7,623 nt of DNA from Bacteroidota bacterium (GTDB taxonomy: Bacteria > Bacteroidota > Bacteroidia > Bacteroidales > F082), in the NCBI GenBank assembly GCA_023396415.1, contig JAEWWJ010000096.1:1-7623 (forward strand). The letters are read 5' to 3'. Each line of letters begins with the position of its first letter. Position 1 is the stretch's first letter. Shown here one piece after another: positions 7,301 to 7,623 of this stretch. Both the position numbers and the translations under genes were made by a program. The notes beneath the pieces are model-generated. The model searched no databases and was not told where the DNA came from. It was given only the letters and a program-made list of their open reading frames with translations.

Positions 7301-7580
7301 TGAATACGCTTTTTACACAGCAGTTGCCAGCAACGACAGTGCAAGAGAACTCATGCAAAAAGAGAAATTGCGAGAATTAGCCGTTGTTTTAACTGAAACC
7401 ATAAGGCAAAACGCCTCAATCGACTGGACCCTTAAAGAGAGTGTAAAAGCCAAACTAAAAGTTGCAGTAAAAAGACTCCTTCGGAAATACGGTTATCCCC
7501 CCGACATGCAAATGCTCGCAACCGAAACCGTATTGAAACAAGCGGAATTGATTGCAAACGAATTGTCAATGGATCAATGA
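4329..7580 (+). CDS. hsdR: Type I restriction endonuclease subunit HsdR
   Basis: HsdR is the motor and nuclease: with HsdM and HsdS it binds unmethylated sites, pulls DNA past itself using ATP, and cuts far from the site. The 1083 residues are full length for the family. The N-terminal nuclease core is of the PD-(D/E)xK type: RPDVILFVNGIPLVVIELKN (141-160), with D143, E157 and K159, then QIETYK (174-179). SF2 helicase motifs follow: Walker A HTQGSGKSL (342-350, K348), VVITDRNDLDDQLF (369-382), DEAH (446-449), LGFTGTPI (492-499), LVIVRDMWLTGFDAP (681-695) and LMQAIARVNRVY (711-722). The last 220 or so residues are helical and charged (for example MEHKNIALEVLKKLLNDEIK), matching the C-terminal region that docks on the methyltransferase. 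All key residues appear intact. The ATG at 4329 overlaps the stop of the SIR2-like gene (ATGA), which indicates translational coupling; the first residues MTRITENTIESFAIELFDKL are a normal HsdR opening. It ends 15 nt before a tRNA end on the other strand, with no terminator visible in that space. Confidence 0.97.
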   Translation: MTRITENTIESFAIELFDKLGYEYIYAPNIAPDGDTPERESYEQILLMGRLQKAVKRINHSIPADAQAEAIKEIQRIVSPELIANNEAFHRLLTEGIPVSKQVDGNERGDRVWLIDFKNPNNNDFLVANQFTVVENNQNKRPDVILFVNGIPLVVIELKNAVDENATIHSAFKQIETYKAIIPSLFTYNGFVVISDGLEAKAGSISAGFSRFMAWKSVDGNAEASHLVSQLETLIAGMLNKETLIDIIRHFIVFEKTKREEPQTGIITINTVKKLAAYHQYYAVNRAVESTLRASGFLEANKKSYYSVETPSHTFIESPESYGLPGVKKQPVGDRKGGVVWHTQGSGKSLSMVFYTGKIVLAMDNPTIVVITDRNDLDDQLFDTFAASKQLLRQEPVQAEDRNQLKELLKVGSGGVVFTTIQKFQPDTGNVYELLSHRENIVVIADEAHRTQYGFKAKTIDDKNAKGDVVGKKIVYGFAKYMRDALPNATYLGFTGTPIENTDVNTPAVFGHYVDIYDIAQAVEDGATVRIYYESRLAKVNLSEEGKKLVDNLDDELDQEDLTDTQQAKAKWTQLEALVGSENRIEQIAKDIIEHFEQRQAVFEGKGMIVAMSRRIAAELYQAISKRKPEWHSDDLNKGVLKVVMTSSSSDGPKISKHHTTKEQRRTLAERMKNPDDELKLVIVRDMWLTGFDAPGMHTLYIDKPMKGHNLMQAIARVNRVYKDKPGGLIVDYLGIASDLKKALSFYSDAGGKGDPTILQEQAVELMLEKLEVVSNMYHGFNYDDYFQAGTSQKLSMILAAEEHILGLDDGKKRYINEVTALSKAFAIAIPHDQAMDAKDEVSFFQAIKARLAKFDSTGSGKTDEEIETTIRQVIDKALVTEKVIDVFDAAGLKKPDISILSEEFLLELKGMEHKNIALEVLKKLLNDEIKARAKKNLVKSKTLMEMLENAIKKYHNKILTAAEVIEELIKLSKDIVEMDSEAKAMGLSDFEYAFYTAVASNDSARELMQKEKLRELAVVLTETIRQNASIDWTLKESVKAKLKVAVKRLLRKYGYPPDMQMLATETVLKQAELIANELSMDQ

Positions 7581-7595
7581 CGCCGATTTTCTTTG

Positions 7596-7623
7596 TACCC
7601 CGGGCGGGACTTGAACCCGCACA
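7596..7623 (-). tRNA. 3' part of a tRNA gene, cut by window edge, isotype not determined
   Basis: Read on the - strand, the sequence gives a T-stem GCGGG (7620-7616), a seven-base T-loop TTCAAGT (7615-7609), the closing strand CCCGC (7608-7604), the acceptor 3' strand CCGGGGT (7603-7597) and discriminator A (7596). The stem pairs perfectly and TTCAA is the standard T-loop start. The bases after the discriminator (CAAAG) show that a full CCA is not encoded. The 5' half, with the anticodon, lies beyond 7623. The T-arm resembles some bacterial leucine tRNAs, but that is not enough to name it. It is convergent with hsdR. Confidence 0.88.

Noticed and set aside
1..7623. CRISPR array, insertion sequence or transposase
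   Set aside because: No regularly spaced repeats, no terminal inverted repeats with a transposase frame and no integrase were found.

Overview
The window is a type I restriction-modification (R-M) locus with two extra genes inside it. It most likely comes from a member of the Bacteroidota. The taxonomic guess rests on the moderate-to-low GC, the lack of recognisable Shine-Dalgarno sequences before any start, and an ORF6N protein of a style common in that phylum. It is an inference, not a proof. All protein genes lie on the + strand and form one tightly packed transcription-unit-like block.

Layout: (1) 3-830, the C-terminal part of hsdM (DNA adenine methyltransferase subunit); its 5' end lies outside the window. 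(2) 831-1033, a 203-bp spacer, the only real gap. It holds a near-perfect 23-bp palindrome and a possible 51-codon ORF that encodes an ORF6N-like SQIVT string. (3) 1034-1921, an ORF6N-domain protein with a C-terminal PLD-like (HxRx4D) domain. (4) 1914-3059, hsdS (specificity subunit, two target-recognition domains), overlapping gene 3 by 8 nt. (5) 3061-4332, a DUF4917 / SIR2-like protein, 1 nt after hsdS. (6) 4329-7580, hsdR (PD-(D/E)xK nuclease plus SF2 translocase), overlapping gene 5 by 4 nt. (7) 7596-7623, the 3' part of a tRNA gene on the - strand, 15 nt past hsdR and cut by the window edge.

How it works together: HsdM and HsdS should form the methyltransferase that marks host DNA. HsdR adds ATP-driven translocation and cleavage of unmodified DNA. 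The SIR2-like gene sits between hsdS and hsdR with almost no spacing, the same position that the anticodon nuclease gene prrC holds in the E. coli prr locus (hsdM-hsdS-prrC-hsdR). The most interesting reading is therefore a 'guarded' type I R-M system: a SIR2-fold effector, possibly NAD-consuming, is made together with the R-M complex and acts as a second line of anti-phage defence if the complex is disabled. The ORF6N/PLD-like gene between hsdM and hsdS is a second accessory insert. Its last nine residues and the underlying DNA resemble the end of hsdM, which hints at how it was inserted. The tRNA end beside hsdR fits a variable island bordered by a tRNA gene.
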